The notes beneath the pieces were generated by a model, which saw nothing but the letters and a program-made list of their open reading frames with translations, was not told where the DNA came from and did no database searches. A stretch of 31,462 bases of DNA from CAYYYP01 sp964475985. Lineage in GTDB: Bacteria; Bdellovibrionota; UBA1018; CAYHWW01. Positions 22,601-31,462 of this stretch are shown in pieces. Position 1 is the stretch's first letter; every line of letters starts with the position of its first letter. The position numbers were made by a program, and so were the translations under genes. The stretch is from NCBI GenBank assembly GCA_964475985.1, contig CAYYYP010000042.1, positions 1-31,462 of the forward strand, read 5' to 3'.

Positions 22601-23005
22601 TTAAGCCTTCTCCTGCTTCCCAAGCTGCTTATCCCAAAGCGCGCAATAGGTTTCATAGGACGTTAGGGCCGAACGAATCTTCAACGGCGCGGCACCCTTT
22701 CCCATGGTTTCGCGCAGCAGCTGGTGCAATCGTTTTGCATCTTGATTCACGAGCGTCCGCAAATTCTGCGGCGCCTTTTTTTCTGCGCCACTAAAGTACT
22801 TCTGGTATTCCATATGCAGTTTTTGAATTTTCTGCGAAAAGTCTTGAACTAAAATCGTCGCATCGGCGGACGGCGCCGCCATTGCAGGAGGAGTTGCCGT
22901 AGAAAATTTCCTATCGCTTCCCCCTTTTTCGCTCGAAACGGTAGCGCCGTAGTCTTCCTGTTTCTGCCGCTCTTTTTCGTCTCTTCTATCTCGTCGAAAT
23001 CCCAT
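22601..23005 (-). CDS. Small charged hypothetical protein
   Basis: A 134-residue protein counted from the ATG at 23005 (a GTG at 23011 is also possible), beginning MGFRRDRRDEKERQKQEDYG. The N-terminus is highly charged and disordered to about residue 50. Residues about 55-134 are helical (ILVQDFSQKIQKLHMEYQKY), and a Tyr-rich patch near the end (YETYCALWDKQL) could be a binding surface. No family is recognised and no signal peptide is present, so it should be cytoplasmic. It is transcribed toward the hairpin and HNH gene, and diverges from the large secreted-protein gene. Confidence 0.6.
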   Translation of the reverse strand: MGFRRDRRDEKERQKQEDYGATVSSEKGGSDRKFSTATPPAMAAPSADATILVQDFSQKIQKLHMEYQKYFSGAEKKAPQNLRTLVNQDAKRLHQLLRETMGKGAAPLKIRSALTSYETYCALWDKQLGKQEKA

Positions 23006-23147
23006 AACCACTATGGTAACGCCAAATTAAAGATCGGGTACACGTCTAAATAAGCCGTTCCCGTCTGCTTCCCACTGTCTCCATTAAATCCCTCAAGGCA
23101 GAATTTTCCCCCTGAAACATACAACCAAAAATTCCGACATTAACGTT

Positions 23148-25280
23148 ATGATCCGTGCCCTTTTTATCGAAAAACCAAATAAACGGCTTACCCTAAGCCT
23201 TTGGCTTTTCATTCTAATGCCATGGTCGCTCGCCAGTGCGCAGACGCCCGCCCGCATTCAGACTCCCACCGCAGCGCCCCCGGCAACTTCCGGACTTGTT
23301 TCCGCGAATTTAAGTTGGTGTGATTGCCTGGGGATTGAATGCAACATCGACACCACGGAAAATAGTCCGCAACGCATGGAGCGCATGCGTGGTTACCTCG
23401 CAAGAATTCAGCAAGCCATTACCCGGCGTCCGGATAGTTTCCTTTCCCACAATGGCGAACAAAGCATGGCAAACGTGGTGCGAAATTGTTTTTCACCTAC
23501 GTCTACGGACGATACCCGGTTTGCATATGCTCGCATGAGACGCAGTGATATCCCCTTCTTCAAGTATTCAAGCTATCGTAGTTTTCCAGTGGATCAGATT
23601 ACGATCGTGCCACGCGAGGTTGCAAATTCAACAGAAGGCCGACTTCCCAGGCGTCCGGGCGTCCGTCTGATCGAAGGCTGTAACCAAGAACGCATTCTAC
23701 AATTGCGTGATGACCTCACAATGCCCGAGCTTCAAAATATTCTGAGCCATGTCCCCCTTTTGGGCGGAGTACATTTCGCAAATTTACTTTTACAACAAAG
23801 GCGGGCTTCCACAAATGCACCACCTGATCCCGACGCAGCCGTCGCTGCCGTTATTCTCAATCCAAATCGTCCCCGTTTTTGCCCATCCAGTGATGCCCTA
23901 CTTTCCGGCCGCTCTCCCTGCCAACTAGGCCTCTGGAACTTTACCGAAAATGGCTGGCAAGCGGCCGAAGTTTCCCGTAATGGATGTTCGCAAAATACAT
24001 TTCCTCAACGTTATTTGCCTTTAAGTTGTCGAGAAATGGCAGAAAGAAGGGGCCCCCGACGAAATGGCGGCGCGGTTCCTACGTTGCTGAATCCCATACG
24101 CACGCTCGCAGAATACCGCTTGTTTCTAGACCAAGCGGCCGAGATGGAGCGTCGTTTGAAAGAGTGTAACGACGAACACAATTCCAACGACGAACCTGAA
24201 GGAATTAGTTCGACGGAAAATACCGAAACGGGCACCGACTCTACCGTGAGCACGGCCGCAGGTGCAGAAAATGGAAACACTAACTCACCTTCAACTCCAT
24301 CCTCCGGGCCCATTCGAACGGTCGATGCTGGTTTAGCGCCTAACTCGTCTGCTGCTGCAGCCACCCAGCTTGTCCCAGAGATTTCGAACATTGTAATGAC
24401 AATGACCGACAACCGGACATCAGAAGAGATCGCGGTGTTGCAGTCGGAAGGTATAAACGACGAATTTAATTTTCCTGATCTCGAGATTCCAAGCCGTCCG
24501 GGCACACCGCCGGGAACTAGGTACCGAGATCTGGAAGCAGTGCTTATAGATCGCATTAGGAACTCACCCAACCGAATGACTCCGCCAGAAAATGGGCGTC
24601 ACTTACGTTCGACACCGCCGCCACAGGAAGCGAGCGCCGGAAATACCCTGGATACCAGCACCAGCTCGGCCAGTAGTACTTCTACGATATTAGAGTCTCT
24701 CATTCATCCCATTATAGATCCGTTTGCAACCGACCCTTCGACGACGGCCGTATTGTCACAGGATGAAGATCCCTGCGAGGAGCTTGATCAACAACTTGGC
24801 ACATTCATCAATGGGCTTCGGCAACGGATGAGCCGGGATGACGCGGTAGCCTACGAAAATCAAATGATGAATAATACGCAGTTACCTGAACTGGCACGGG
24901 TGCGTGCCCATGAGCGTCGTAATACTTACTTGGCTTCATGGACGCGGGTCTCAAATTTATCGGATCAAGACGAATTTCAACTCCAGATTGAACAACTAAG
25001 ATACTGTGTAAATCATGGCTACTGCGCTTGTCACACTGCGCAGCTAGATGATTCGGTCGTTTTAAGTTTCTACGAAGAGAGCGGAACTCCGGCAGCACGC
25101 GCAGAATTTCGAGAACTACAACAACGTCTAGCGGCCGCAAAAGTTGCGTTTTTAACCGAACACCAAATTAGGGCGGCAGATCCAGTAAGCCTCACCACGG
25201 CTGAACTTTCGGCAGTTCACGAACTCTGCCCGCTCGCACCGTTAGATGCCGTATCTCAGAATTTCGTCACTCCCGAGTAA
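23148..25280 (+). CDS. Large secreted cysteine-containing protein, unknown family
   Basis: A 710-residue protein with a Sec signal peptide (RLTLSLWLFILMPWSLASA, cleavage near residue 31, ASA/QT). The mature N-terminal part (about 45-335) holds many Cys, including WCDCLGIEC at about 57-65, and a row of isolated Cys. The middle (about 345-540) is Ser/Thr/Pro/Glu-rich and probably disordered. The C-terminal part (about 545-705) is helical with another Cys group, YCVNHGYCACH at about 622-632. The cysteines suggest disulfides or metal binding in the periplasm or outside the cell. I recognise no catalytic motif. It runs convergently toward the Tex gene, 10 bases away, and no ribosome binding site stands out at 23148. 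Confidence 0.75.
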   Translation: MIRALFIEKPNKRLTLSLWLFILMPWSLASAQTPARIQTPTAAPPATSGLVSANLSWCDCLGIECNIDTTENSPQRMERMRGYLARIQQAITRRPDSFLSHNGEQSMANVVRNCFSPTSTDDTRFAYARMRRSDIPFFKYSSYRSFPVDQITIVPREVANSTEGRLPRRPGVRLIEGCNQERILQLRDDLTMPELQNILSHVPLLGGVHFANLLLQQRRASTNAPPDPDAAVAAVILNPNRPRFCPSSDALLSGRSPCQLGLWNFTENGWQAAEVSRNGCSQNTFPQRYLPLSCREMAERRGPRRNGGAVPTLLNPIRTLAEYRLFLDQAAEMERRLKECNDEHNSNDEPEGISSTENTETGTDSTVSTAAGAENGNTNSPSTPSSGPIRTVDAGLAPNSSAAAATQLVPEISNIVMTMTDNRTSEEIAVLQSEGINDEFNFPDLEIPSRPGTPPGTRYRDLEAVLIDRIRNSPNRMTPPENGRHLRSTPPPQEASAGNTLDTSTSSASSTSTILESLIHPIIDPFATDPSTTAVLSQDEDPCEELDQQLGTFINGLRQRMSRDDAVAYENQMMNNTQLPELARVRAHERRNTYLASWTRVSNLSDQDEFQLQIEQLRYCVNHGYCACHTAQLDDSVVLSFYEESGTPAARAEFRELQQRLAAAKVAFLTEHQIRAADPVSLTTAELSAVHELCPLAPLDAVSQNFVTPE

Positions 25281-25290
25281 CTGAACCCAT

Positions 25291-27714
25291 TTACTTCTTA
25301 ATCAGTCCCGCAAGTCCCGCAAAAGGATTGTTCTTAAATTTCTCAGGCCCAGGTTTTTGCTGGCGCTGCGGAGCACCCCTTGACGCTGGATGCACCGGCG
25401 GACGCTTGCCGCCAGCGGCCACTGGTTGCGGCAACTTTCCTGGAGCCTTTGAAACTTCCATCCTCGGCGCGTCATGCTTTGGTCTTTCCCGTGAAGGCGC
25501 ATGGCTGGCGGTGGATTTTTCAGAAAGCTTCATAGTGAGAGAAATTTGTTTTTTCTTCACATTCACTTCTAGCACTTTGACCTGAACATGTTTTCCAGGA
25601 CTCACCACGTCGTTGGGATCCTTTACGAACTCATGACTCAGTTGAGAAATATGCACAAGACCATCTTGATGCACACCAATGTCCACGAAAGCGCCAAAGT
25701 TCGTTACATTCGTAACGATGCCTGGGCAAATCATATCGGGTTTAAGGTCAGCAACTTCATGAATGTCATCGCGGAAAGAAAAGATCTGAAAACTGCTTCG
25801 TGGATCGCGACCAGGTTTTTCAAGTTCCTTGAGCATATCGGCAAAGGTAAATTCACCGACTTGTTCTTTAATCCAAGCTGCATGTTCTTTTAAAAGGGCG
25901 ACCCCTGAACCCAAGAAATCCGTAACGCTTTTCTGCGCGCGTGCGGCCAGTTGTTCAAGTACGGTGTAACGCTCTGGGTGAATTCCGGTGTTATCCAGCG
26001 GATTTTCGCCGTCGGAAATGCGCAAAAACCCCGCTGATTGTTCAAAAATCTTTTGGCTAAAACGTGGAATGGTTAAAAGCTCTTGCCTGCTTTTGAACAA
26101 CCCACGATTGCCGCGGAATTCCACAATGGATTTAGCAAGACTAGGCCCGATGCCCGAAACGTGCGCGAGCAAATGCGAGGACGCCGTATTCAAGTTAACG
26201 CCCACCATATTCACGCAGGAATCCACCGCCAAATCCAAGCTTCGTTTCAAGGCTGGCTGTGAAACATCGTGTTGATATTGTCCTACGCCAATGCTCTTAG
26301 GCTCAATTTTGACGAGTTCCGCTAGCGGATCCTGAAAACGCCTCGCAATGGAAATGGCGCCTCTGACCGTAACGTCAAGTTCCGGAAATTCTTCGCGCGC
26401 GATATCGCTTGCGCTATACACGCTAGCGCCCGCTTCGTTGACCATGACCACCGGAACGTCGCTTTCTAATTCCTTTAGCGCCTGTCTTAGGAAAATTTCC
26501 GTTTCCCGTCCGGCCGTTCCATTACCAACGGCAATGGCCCTGATTTTCCCGGTTTTGACTAACTCATCGAGCATTTTTTTAGATTTTGTACGATCCCCTT
26601 CGCTCTGAAGCCGCATGAGTCCATCGGCCATGAACTTCCCAGAGTCATCTACGAGCGCAAGTTTGCAACCCGTTCGAATTCCAGGGTCAACACCCAATAC
26701 GGACTTTGAGCCAAAGGGTGAGGAGAGCAAAAGTTTTCGTAAATTATCGGAGAACACTTTGATGGCTGCTTCATCGGCCACGGCCTTGAGCGCATTATGA
26801 ACTTCCGTTTCAATGCTTGGGAAAACGTGCGCTTTGTAGGCAAGGCGAGCCGCCTTTAAAAGAACCTGCGCACCAAAAGGTTGCTCAGCCGTTTCCGTCA
26901 CGGTGCACGCCGCATTTTCAAAGGCTTTCTGCAATTCATCCTCAAAGGAAACGCTTTCGTCTGAGGAAACCAAATTCAAACGCAACTCACCCTCAAGCCA
27001 GCCTCGGCGGATGGCTAAGTAGCGGTGAGAATTTTGGGGCGTCAAAAGATTTTGAACGCTCTCCTGATATTGAAAATATCGCTCAAATTTGCTGTCATTT
27101 TGCGCCTTTTCGCCCTTCTCCGTTTTAAGGCTGCCTTTTTCAAAAGAAGTTTTTCGAACGAGCTGCCTTAACTCCTGGGTTTCCGAAAGTCGCTCAATAA
27201 GAATATCTTGCGCACCTTGAATGGCGGATTCTGCATCGGGAATTCCTTGAGCTTCATTCCTAAAGGTAAAAGCCCAAAGCGAAAGGGTTTGGCCAGGCAA
27301 CGGAGCTTCCGTGCCATGACCGCAATTCCAAATCCAGTCAGCCAACGGTTCAAGTCCTGCTTCTTTAGCTTTGGTGGCCTTTGATTTTCTTTTTACTTTA
27401 TAGGGAAGGTAGAGATCTTCCAAAAGATCGGATTCAAAAGTGGTGAGAATCTTTTCCTTAAGTTCAGGTGTGAGCTTCTGTTGTTTTTCGATTTCCTGAA
27501 TGATGAAGCCTTGACGATGGATCAGGTTATCCCATTTTTCTTTAGCCGAAATCGACGTTTGAATTGCCACTTCATCAAGATTGCCCGTTTGTTCCTTTCG
27601 GTAACGTGCAATGAAGGGAATCGTTCCGCCTTCGAGCGTGAGTCTCAGGACCGCAAGGGCCGACGTTACGGGAATGCTAGGGTTCTGGGCTTGAAACCAG
27701 GTTTCAAAAGTCAT
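25291..27714 (-). CDS. tex: Tex-family RNA-binding transcription accessory protein
   Basis: An 807-residue Tex protein, thought to act with RNA polymerase or RNA. The order is standard: N-terminal helical HTH-like domain (about 1-330), YqgF/RNase H-like domain with LGVDPGIRTGCKLALV at about 335-350, helix-hairpin-helix part near 505-560 (SGIGPSLAKSIVEFRGNRG), and an S1 domain at about 660-730 (TNVTNFGAFVDIGVHQDGLV). After that a basic Pro-rich, low-complexity tail of about 60 residues extends the protein beyond the usual end near 770. It is the last gene of a minus-strand operon; its ATG overlaps the stop of the glycosyltransferase gene by four bases. Confidence 0.95.
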   Translation of the reverse strand: MTFETWFQAQNPSIPVTSALAVLRLTLEGGTIPFIARYRKEQTGNLDEVAIQTSISAKEKWDNLIHRQGFIIQEIEKQQKLTPELKEKILTTFESDLLEDLYLPYKVKRKSKATKAKEAGLEPLADWIWNCGHGTEAPLPGQTLSLWAFTFRNEAQGIPDAESAIQGAQDILIERLSETQELRQLVRKTSFEKGSLKTEKGEKAQNDSKFERYFQYQESVQNLLTPQNSHRYLAIRRGWLEGELRLNLVSSDESVSFEDELQKAFENAACTVTETAEQPFGAQVLLKAARLAYKAHVFPSIETEVHNALKAVADEAAIKVFSDNLRKLLLSSPFGSKSVLGVDPGIRTGCKLALVDDSGKFMADGLMRLQSEGDRTKSKKMLDELVKTGKIRAIAVGNGTAGRETEIFLRQALKELESDVPVVMVNEAGASVYSASDIAREEFPELDVTVRGAISIARRFQDPLAELVKIEPKSIGVGQYQHDVSQPALKRSLDLAVDSCVNMVGVNLNTASSHLLAHVSGIGPSLAKSIVEFRGNRGLFKSRQELLTIPRFSQKIFEQSAGFLRISDGENPLDNTGIHPERYTVLEQLAARAQKSVTDFLGSGVALLKEHAAWIKEQVGEFTFADMLKELEKPGRDPRSSFQIFSFRDDIHEVADLKPDMICPGIVTNVTNFGAFVDIGVHQDGLVHISQLSHEFVKDPNDVVSPGKHVQVKVLEVNVKKKQISLTMKLSEKSTASHAPSRERPKHDAPRMEVSKAPGKLPQPVAAGGKRPPVHPASRGAPQRQQKPGPEKFKNNPFAGLAGLIKK

Positions 27715-28478
27715 GAAAAATCTCCTGAAAAACGAAGGCGTAAAATTGAAAATAGAACTTTGAAAAGTTTTCTTAAGTTAAGTTTGCTTGTGCCCAACCT
27801 TCGGTCCACAAAAGTGATGGGGATTTCCACGGCTATAAAGCCCTTCCTTACGGCACGCAAAAGGCTCTCTTGGAGGATTTCTGGGCCTTGGGCGCGGAGG
27901 GTAGAGAGCGAAATGGACTCAAGCGCTTGCCGGCTGAAGAGTCGGTACCCGCTGGTAACATCCTTGATGCCGAGTTGTAGAAGTAAACGAATATAATTGT
28001 GAGCGCACAAAGTAGTGATGCGTCGCAATGGCCCACGGTCCATGTCGGAACCTCCTGCGATGAAGCGGCTTCCGATCACAATGGGCGCACCCTTGAGAAA
28101 GCTTTCCACGAAATGAGGAACTTCTTTAGGATCATGGGAAAAATCGGCGTCCATTTCAATTACGGCATCGGCCCCCAGACGCAGCGCTTCCTGAAAACCG
28201 TCGATACCTGCGGTACCTCGGCCCCGTTTCGTAGTGCGAGTCATGAGATGAAGTCTGGGATTCTGAGAAGCTTCCATTAAGCTTTTTACGATGGAAGATG
28301 TGCCATCGGGCGAATCGTCGTCCACCACAAGCACATGAAGTTCCGTCGTCTGCTTCTTTACTGCGGGCAGTTCCAGCGCGAATAAAGCATGAATGAGCTG
28401 TGCGATATTTTCGCTTTCGTTAAAAGTAGGAACCATACAAAAGATTTTTTGAGTTTGAGCCATAGATACGTATCCCAT
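27711..28478 (-). CDS. GT2 polyprenyl-phosphate sugar synthase (DPM1/Ppm-like)
   Basis: A 255-residue family 2 glycosyltransferase. The pattern VPTFNESENI at 16-25, VVDDDSPDGT at 51-60 and IEMDADFSHDP at 107-117 places it with dolichyl/polyprenyl-phosphate mannose (or glucose) synthases, which transfer a nucleotide-sugar hexose to a lipid carrier on the cytoplasmic face. There is no C-terminal GtrA-type membrane domain, so it is the short soluble form. The alternative start at 28463 (MAQTQKIF) is also reasonable. The neighbour encodes a membrane protein of the class that uses lipid-linked sugar, so the two probably act in sequence on the cell surface. Specific sugar unknown. Confidence 0.88.
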   Translation of the reverse strand: MGYVSMAQTQKIFCMVPTFNESENIAQLIHALFALELPAVKKQTTELHVLVVDDDSPDGTSSIVKSLMEASQNPRLHLMTRTTKRGRGTAGIDGFQEALRLGADAVIEMDADFSHDPKEVPHFVESFLKGAPIVIGSRFIAGGSDMDRGPLRRITTLCAHNYIRLLLQLGIKDVTSGYRLFSRQALESISLSTLRAQGPEILQESLLRAVRKGFIAVEIPITFVDRRLGTSKLNLRKLFKVLFSILRLRFSGDFS

Positions 28479-28482
28479 TCTT

Positions 28483-30087
28483 TTATTTCGAAGCGGGCTT
28501 GATGTCTAACAGAGATTCGAGCTTGCTTTCTTGCGTCACGAAAAGAAAACGTCCCCCAGATTCATTAAAAAACTTGTCAAAAAGCGGATGACCCTTGGTG
28601 CAAAACCTAGCTTCCAGTAGGTATGGACGATCGGCGAAGGTCGCGCAAATCCGTTCGCCGCAACAAACTAGGAGTTGTTTATCGTCTTTAATCCAATCGG
28701 TGGCGTTGCGCATCGCGGTGCTTTGGCTAAACAAAGTATTTTTTTCTTTAAAAGTACGAATGATGGATTGGTGTGGCCACAAGGCAAAGAGGAAAGGCAG
28801 GAATAGCAACGGTGATACTTTCAAGCGTTGAAAAAGCGGTGCCGAACGTTTTCCTTCCAAAAGAAGCGGATAAACCCCGAAAATGAGCGTTGCATACAGG
28901 CCCACCATGATGGGCAGCGCGTACATTTCTTTCAGAAACTGCATGGTGGCGTGGTCTGCGATCAAATTGAAAAAGAGTAATGGAAGGATGGGCAGGAAAA
29001 ACCGAAGTGCCCGCCAACGTGGTGTGAGCCAAAGCAAACTGCAAAAAATAAAAAAGAACCCGTAATTTAAAGAATTGGGCCGGGTAACGGCCCTAAAAAC
29101 TAAATCTGGCCGTAAAAAAATATTGATTAAAACTTCCTGCGGCGTGGTTCCAAGGGTGGAGAACCTTGAAGCAAAGGGAATCACGGAGGCAGTATCGCCA
29201 TGGAACTGAAAAAAACAAAACACACCATTGATGATGACAAGCAGGCTCAAAATTAAAGCGTGGGAACTTAGCCTAAGGCGGCCTTTAAGCTTTACGATTT
29301 CACCTAAAATTACCGTGAGCGCGAAACCACAGCTTACTACCGCGAAGTCTTCTTTTTCATAAGGTAGGAGGAAACAAAACAGAGCCCAGAGTGCCCAGCG
29401 CTCCGTTGCATAAAAGAAATAGGCCAACGCTAAAAAAACCGGACCTAGAATGTGGAATACGTAAGGCCAGGTTTCCATGCGTAGAAGTGTCGGGTTCATG
29501 AGCCAGAGAAAGACCACTAAAAAAATTTTGAAGGGTGAGGTCGGGCGTTCCAATTTTCTATGGATGTGTTTCAGCCAAAAAATTCCTACAAGACCTGGTG
29601 CCAAGAGAAAAATGCTGTTCCAGAAGTGGATCAGAAAAGGGGTTGAACGAGTGGAGAATTTTAAAAGCCCACCGTTGATAAATTTTAAAATTTCCAAGGA
29701 AAGACTGCGATGCGCTTGAAAGTAGTTTACGACTTGCCCCGGAAACGTGGCTTCTGGCTGCCCGAATGCGGTGTAGTTGTAGGTTTGTTGGATGTACTGG
29801 GCAAGATCCCAAAGGGTGCCCTGAAATGAAAGCGTTTCTAGAACCTGTGCGCCGCAATGGATGAAGGCAATCCAAAGTAATAGGGCATTGACATAACTTG
29901 TTTTAAGCTTAGAGTTTGCGTCATCGGGGGCCACCGCCACGCTCGAATGTTTTACAGCAAAAGCACGGTAAATCGCGTAACCAAAAAAAATTACACTTAA
30001 GATCTGTACGGGTGGGCTCGTGCGCAAAGGAATAAAAAATTCCAGCGCGATGAGAATAAAGAGAAAAATAGTGAAAAAACTCGGCAT
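28483..30087 (-). CDS. DUF2079-like polytopic membrane protein, probable lipid-sugar-dependent glycosyltransferase
   Basis: A 534-residue protein with about ten to twelve membrane segments. The early motif LWDLAQYIQQTYNYTAFGQP, then NYFQAHRSLSLEILK, fits DUF2079, a family related in fold to the GT-C enzymes that use polyprenyl-phosphate sugars; the acidic residues of LWDLAQ and of the loop PYEKEDFAVV at about 243-252 would be the functional candidates. The C-terminal 70 residues form a soluble domain (DWIKDDKQLLVCCGE). It is the first gene of the operon with the GT2 gene 4 bases downstream. Activity is inferred. Confidence 0.75.
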   Translation of the reverse strand: MPSFFTIFLFILIALEFFIPLRTSPPVQILSVIFFGYAIYRAFAVKHSSVAVAPDDANSKLKTSYVNALLLWIAFIHCGAQVLETLSFQGTLWDLAQYIQQTYNYTAFGQPEATFPGQVVNYFQAHRSLSLEILKFINGGLLKFSTRSTPFLIHFWNSIFLLAPGLVGIFWLKHIHRKLERPTSPFKIFLVVFLWLMNPTLLRMETWPYVFHILGPVFLALAYFFYATERWALWALFCFLLPYEKEDFAVVSCGFALTVILGEIVKLKGRLRLSSHALILSLLVIINGVFCFFQFHGDTASVIPFASRFSTLGTTPQEVLINIFLRPDLVFRAVTRPNSLNYGFFFIFCSLLWLTPRWRALRFFLPILPLLFFNLIADHATMQFLKEMYALPIMVGLYATLIFGVYPLLLEGKRSAPLFQRLKVSPLLFLPFLFALWPHQSIIRTFKEKNTLFSQSTAMRNATDWIKDDKQLLVCCGERICATFADRPYLLEARFCTKGHPLFDKFFNESGGRFLFVTQESKLESLLDIKPASK

Positions 30088-30148
30088 TGTGTCAGGTGAG
30101 TTTACCCAGACTCACATCTTAGATGCAATATTTTCGATAGACTTTTAT

Positions 30149-31309
30149 TTATGACATTGCGGCACTACAGAGTTGTGTGTTTCTGCGTCTCTTTTTCTGG
30201 AGGATGGCCCGTACCGGTGCGAGAAATTTATTTACTAGCTCATCGGCCGACTTTTTTCCGGCACGGAACGTCCGGGCGAACTCGTGGGCTTCGGACGATA
30301 GGTTGTCAAAGGCCGGGTCTTCGAGACCTGATTTCGTGCTTCCCCAAATTTCATAGGGCAACCTGAAACGGGGATCGGGTTGAACAAAATCAGGTTTTTT
30401 CGGATCCATCGCTATCCGTTTCAAAAGTTCTTCATCGCTATCCAAGATCAGCGCTACAGAACTTTCATTGAGGACGGGGCGTTCAAAAATTCTACGAACT
30501 ACATAACTCCCAAAGTCCACGAGGGCATCTTCATCCGTTGCCTGTAAATTCGGTGCATCGTATCCGCGACCAACTTCACAGGAAGTCAGTCCAAAACTTC
30601 GAAGCATTTTTTCAATGCTCATAGCTTTCTCGGTTTGACCATTGGTGATGGGTTTGCCCCTTGCATGTGCCTGTCGCAACACGCTTCCGGCTTCCGACCT
30701 AGTGCCGTCCGCATGGATCACATCAAAGCCGTAGTCGAGAACCCCGTAACATTTTACCGTATCGATGCGCACATCTTCGAGGATAGCTGAAACGGCCTTT
30801 TCCATAATATATTCCCGCAACGCTTCACCCGAAGTCGCAAGCCCATTACCGTGATGCCTTTGTTTGGGTTCTTCGGCTCCCGTTCCTTTCGCGTCGATCA
30901 AACCTTGCTGGGTAGGAAACACCGCGCCTCGCCCATAAAGCCCAGGCCGGAAGGCCATCAATGGATCGCCCTCCGTTAGAATTTGGGTGTTCACTTCGGT
31001 CTGGGTGGCTTGAGAAATGGCGATAAAACCCGCATAACTTAACAGCCACGCATCGATAGCATGGTGGTCAAACCCCTTCACCTCCGGAAAATCTTTCTCA
31101 ATTAGCGCGTAGTCCGCCACTACCACTCTCGCAGTACGAACTCGGATAAATTGGTCTTGTGGGGTGTTCCGGTCCGGTCGGGATAAATGGTCTGGATCCA
31201 CGAGCGGAACGAGCGCGAAACTGTTGGTAGCAAAAAAATGCGTCAGGGCTCCAATGAACAAAAAGAGTCGCAAAAATGCGTGAAATTGTTGCGTGGTTCG
31301 CCTGAACAT
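30149..31309 (-). CDS. Exported SelO-like pseudokinase-fold protein (possible AMPylator)
   Basis: A 386-residue protein with a Sec signal peptide (LRLFLFIGALTHFFATNSFA, cleavage near residue 32). The core resembles SelO/YdiU proteins, which transfer AMP from ATP to hydroxyl side chains. In order: YGRG at 125-128 (compare GDGR), DAKGTG at 139-144 with K141 (compare LKGAG), GEALREYIMEKA at 161-172 (compare LRSxxREYLxSEAM), VLRQAHARG at 210-218 (compare RVAPSHxR) and ALVDFGSY at 262-269 with D265 (compare DYGPF). It is about 100 residues shorter than typical SelO and exported, both unusual. Remote similarity is by eye; catalysis is unproven. An alternative is an unrelated secreted family with chance motifs. 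Confidence 0.6.
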   Translation of the reverse strand: MFRRTTQQFHAFLRLFLFIGALTHFFATNSFALVPLVDPDHLSRPDRNTPQDQFIRVRTARVVVADYALIEKDFPEVKGFDHHAIDAWLLSYAGFIAISQATQTEVNTQILTEGDPLMAFRPGLYGRGAVFPTQQGLIDAKGTGAEEPKQRHHGNGLATSGEALREYIMEKAVSAILEDVRIDTVKCYGVLDYGFDVIHADGTRSEAGSVLRQAHARGKPITNGQTEKAMSIEKMLRSFGLTSCEVGRGYDAPNLQATDEDALVDFGSYVVRRIFERPVLNESSVALILDSDEELLKRIAMDPKKPDFVQPDPRFRLPYEIWGSTKSGLEDPAFDNLSSEAHEFARTFRAGKKSADELVNKFLAPVRAILQKKRRRNTQLCSAAMS

Positions 31310-31462
31310 ACGGACGGTTAATTACAATAGTATACAATTAAAGTCAAGTAATGGAACTGGTGAATTCCAGACTTATATTTATGATTTGCCTATTCAAAAG
31401 TAAGTTACGTATCGCCTCATAAATAACCATCACCAAGGAGCGGAGCATTAAACTAAAGTTAT
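31310..31462. other. Upstream region at the right edge
   Basis: An A/T-rich 153-base stretch before the SelO-like gene, likely holding its promoter (AT-rich TAGTATACAATTAAAG at about 31328-31343). No gene is supported at the right edge on either strand. Confidence 0.4.

Noticed and set aside
24011..24571. 186-codon open frame on the minus strand inside the secreted-protein gene
   Set aside because: It lies entirely opposite a convincing longer gene with signal peptide; the product is low-complexity Ser-rich, as expected from the antisense of a Ser/Thr/Pro-rich region.
27481..27996. 171-codon plus-strand frame across the tex/glycosyltransferase junction
   Set aside because: It is antisense to two well-identified genes and has a basic, shadow-like composition.

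Overview
The window looks like a chromosomal segment of a Gram-negative bacterium carrying the right-hand part of an integrative and conjugative element (ICE). The likely host is a Bdellovibrio-type or related Bdellovibrionota/Oligoflexia bacterium. That placement is an inference from the mix of secreted and outer-membrane proteins of unknown family, an AmpG-like permease, a patatin lipase, an HNH protein and middling G+C; no single gene proves it.

Left part, about 1-14028: mobile element. A partial secreted protein leaves the left edge on the minus strand. It is followed by a 320-base non-coding stretch with strong, mutually exclusive inverted repeats. Next comes a leader of four very small genes, two of them zinc-ribbon-like, which share a TTGGAG-type ribosome binding site. 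Then a tightly overlapping type IV secretion operon runs from 1495 to about 12206: VirB2 pilin, a Yip1-like membrane protein, VirB3/TraL, VirB4/TraC ATPase, a VirB5-like protein, VirB6, VirB8/TraE, VirB9/TraK-like, VirB10/TraB, an FtsK/SpoIIIE-type DNA pump, a replication-relaxation-like protein, a lipoprotein and a small, possibly ribbon-helix-helix protein. Most junctions are 4-base ATGA overlaps, so translation is probably coupled. I see no VirD4, no VirB11 and no recognisable relaxase in the window; the relaxase could lie further left. The module ends with an excisionase-like gene interrupted by a 10-N assembly gap and a tyrosine integrase. Both abut the 3' end of a tRNA-Pro(GGG) gene, the probable integration site.

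Right part, about 14028-31462: apparently chromosomal. It holds an AmpG-like muropeptide permease and a patatin-like phospholipase (minus strand). Divergent from these is a plus-strand run of an HTH/coiled-coil regulator, a FlgT-C-like plus beta-barrel outer-membrane protein, and NAD-dependent DNA ligase LigA. Next come a 324-base stretch with a tandem insertion-sequence-end-like repeat, an HNH endonuclease gene, and a 341-base stretch containing a 52-base hairpin. Then follow a small hypothetical gene, a large cysteine-containing secreted protein of unknown function, a minus-strand operon (DUF2079-like membrane glycosyltransferase, GT2 polyprenyl-phosphate sugar synthase, Tex), and an exported protein that resembles a reduced SelO-type pseudokinase.

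The most unusual points are the Gram-negative VirB-type apparatus paired with an FtsK-like pump and a replication-relaxation protein instead of VirD4, the Cys-rich shortened VirB9, the structured region before the operon (candidate oriT or attenuator), and the exported SelO-like protein.
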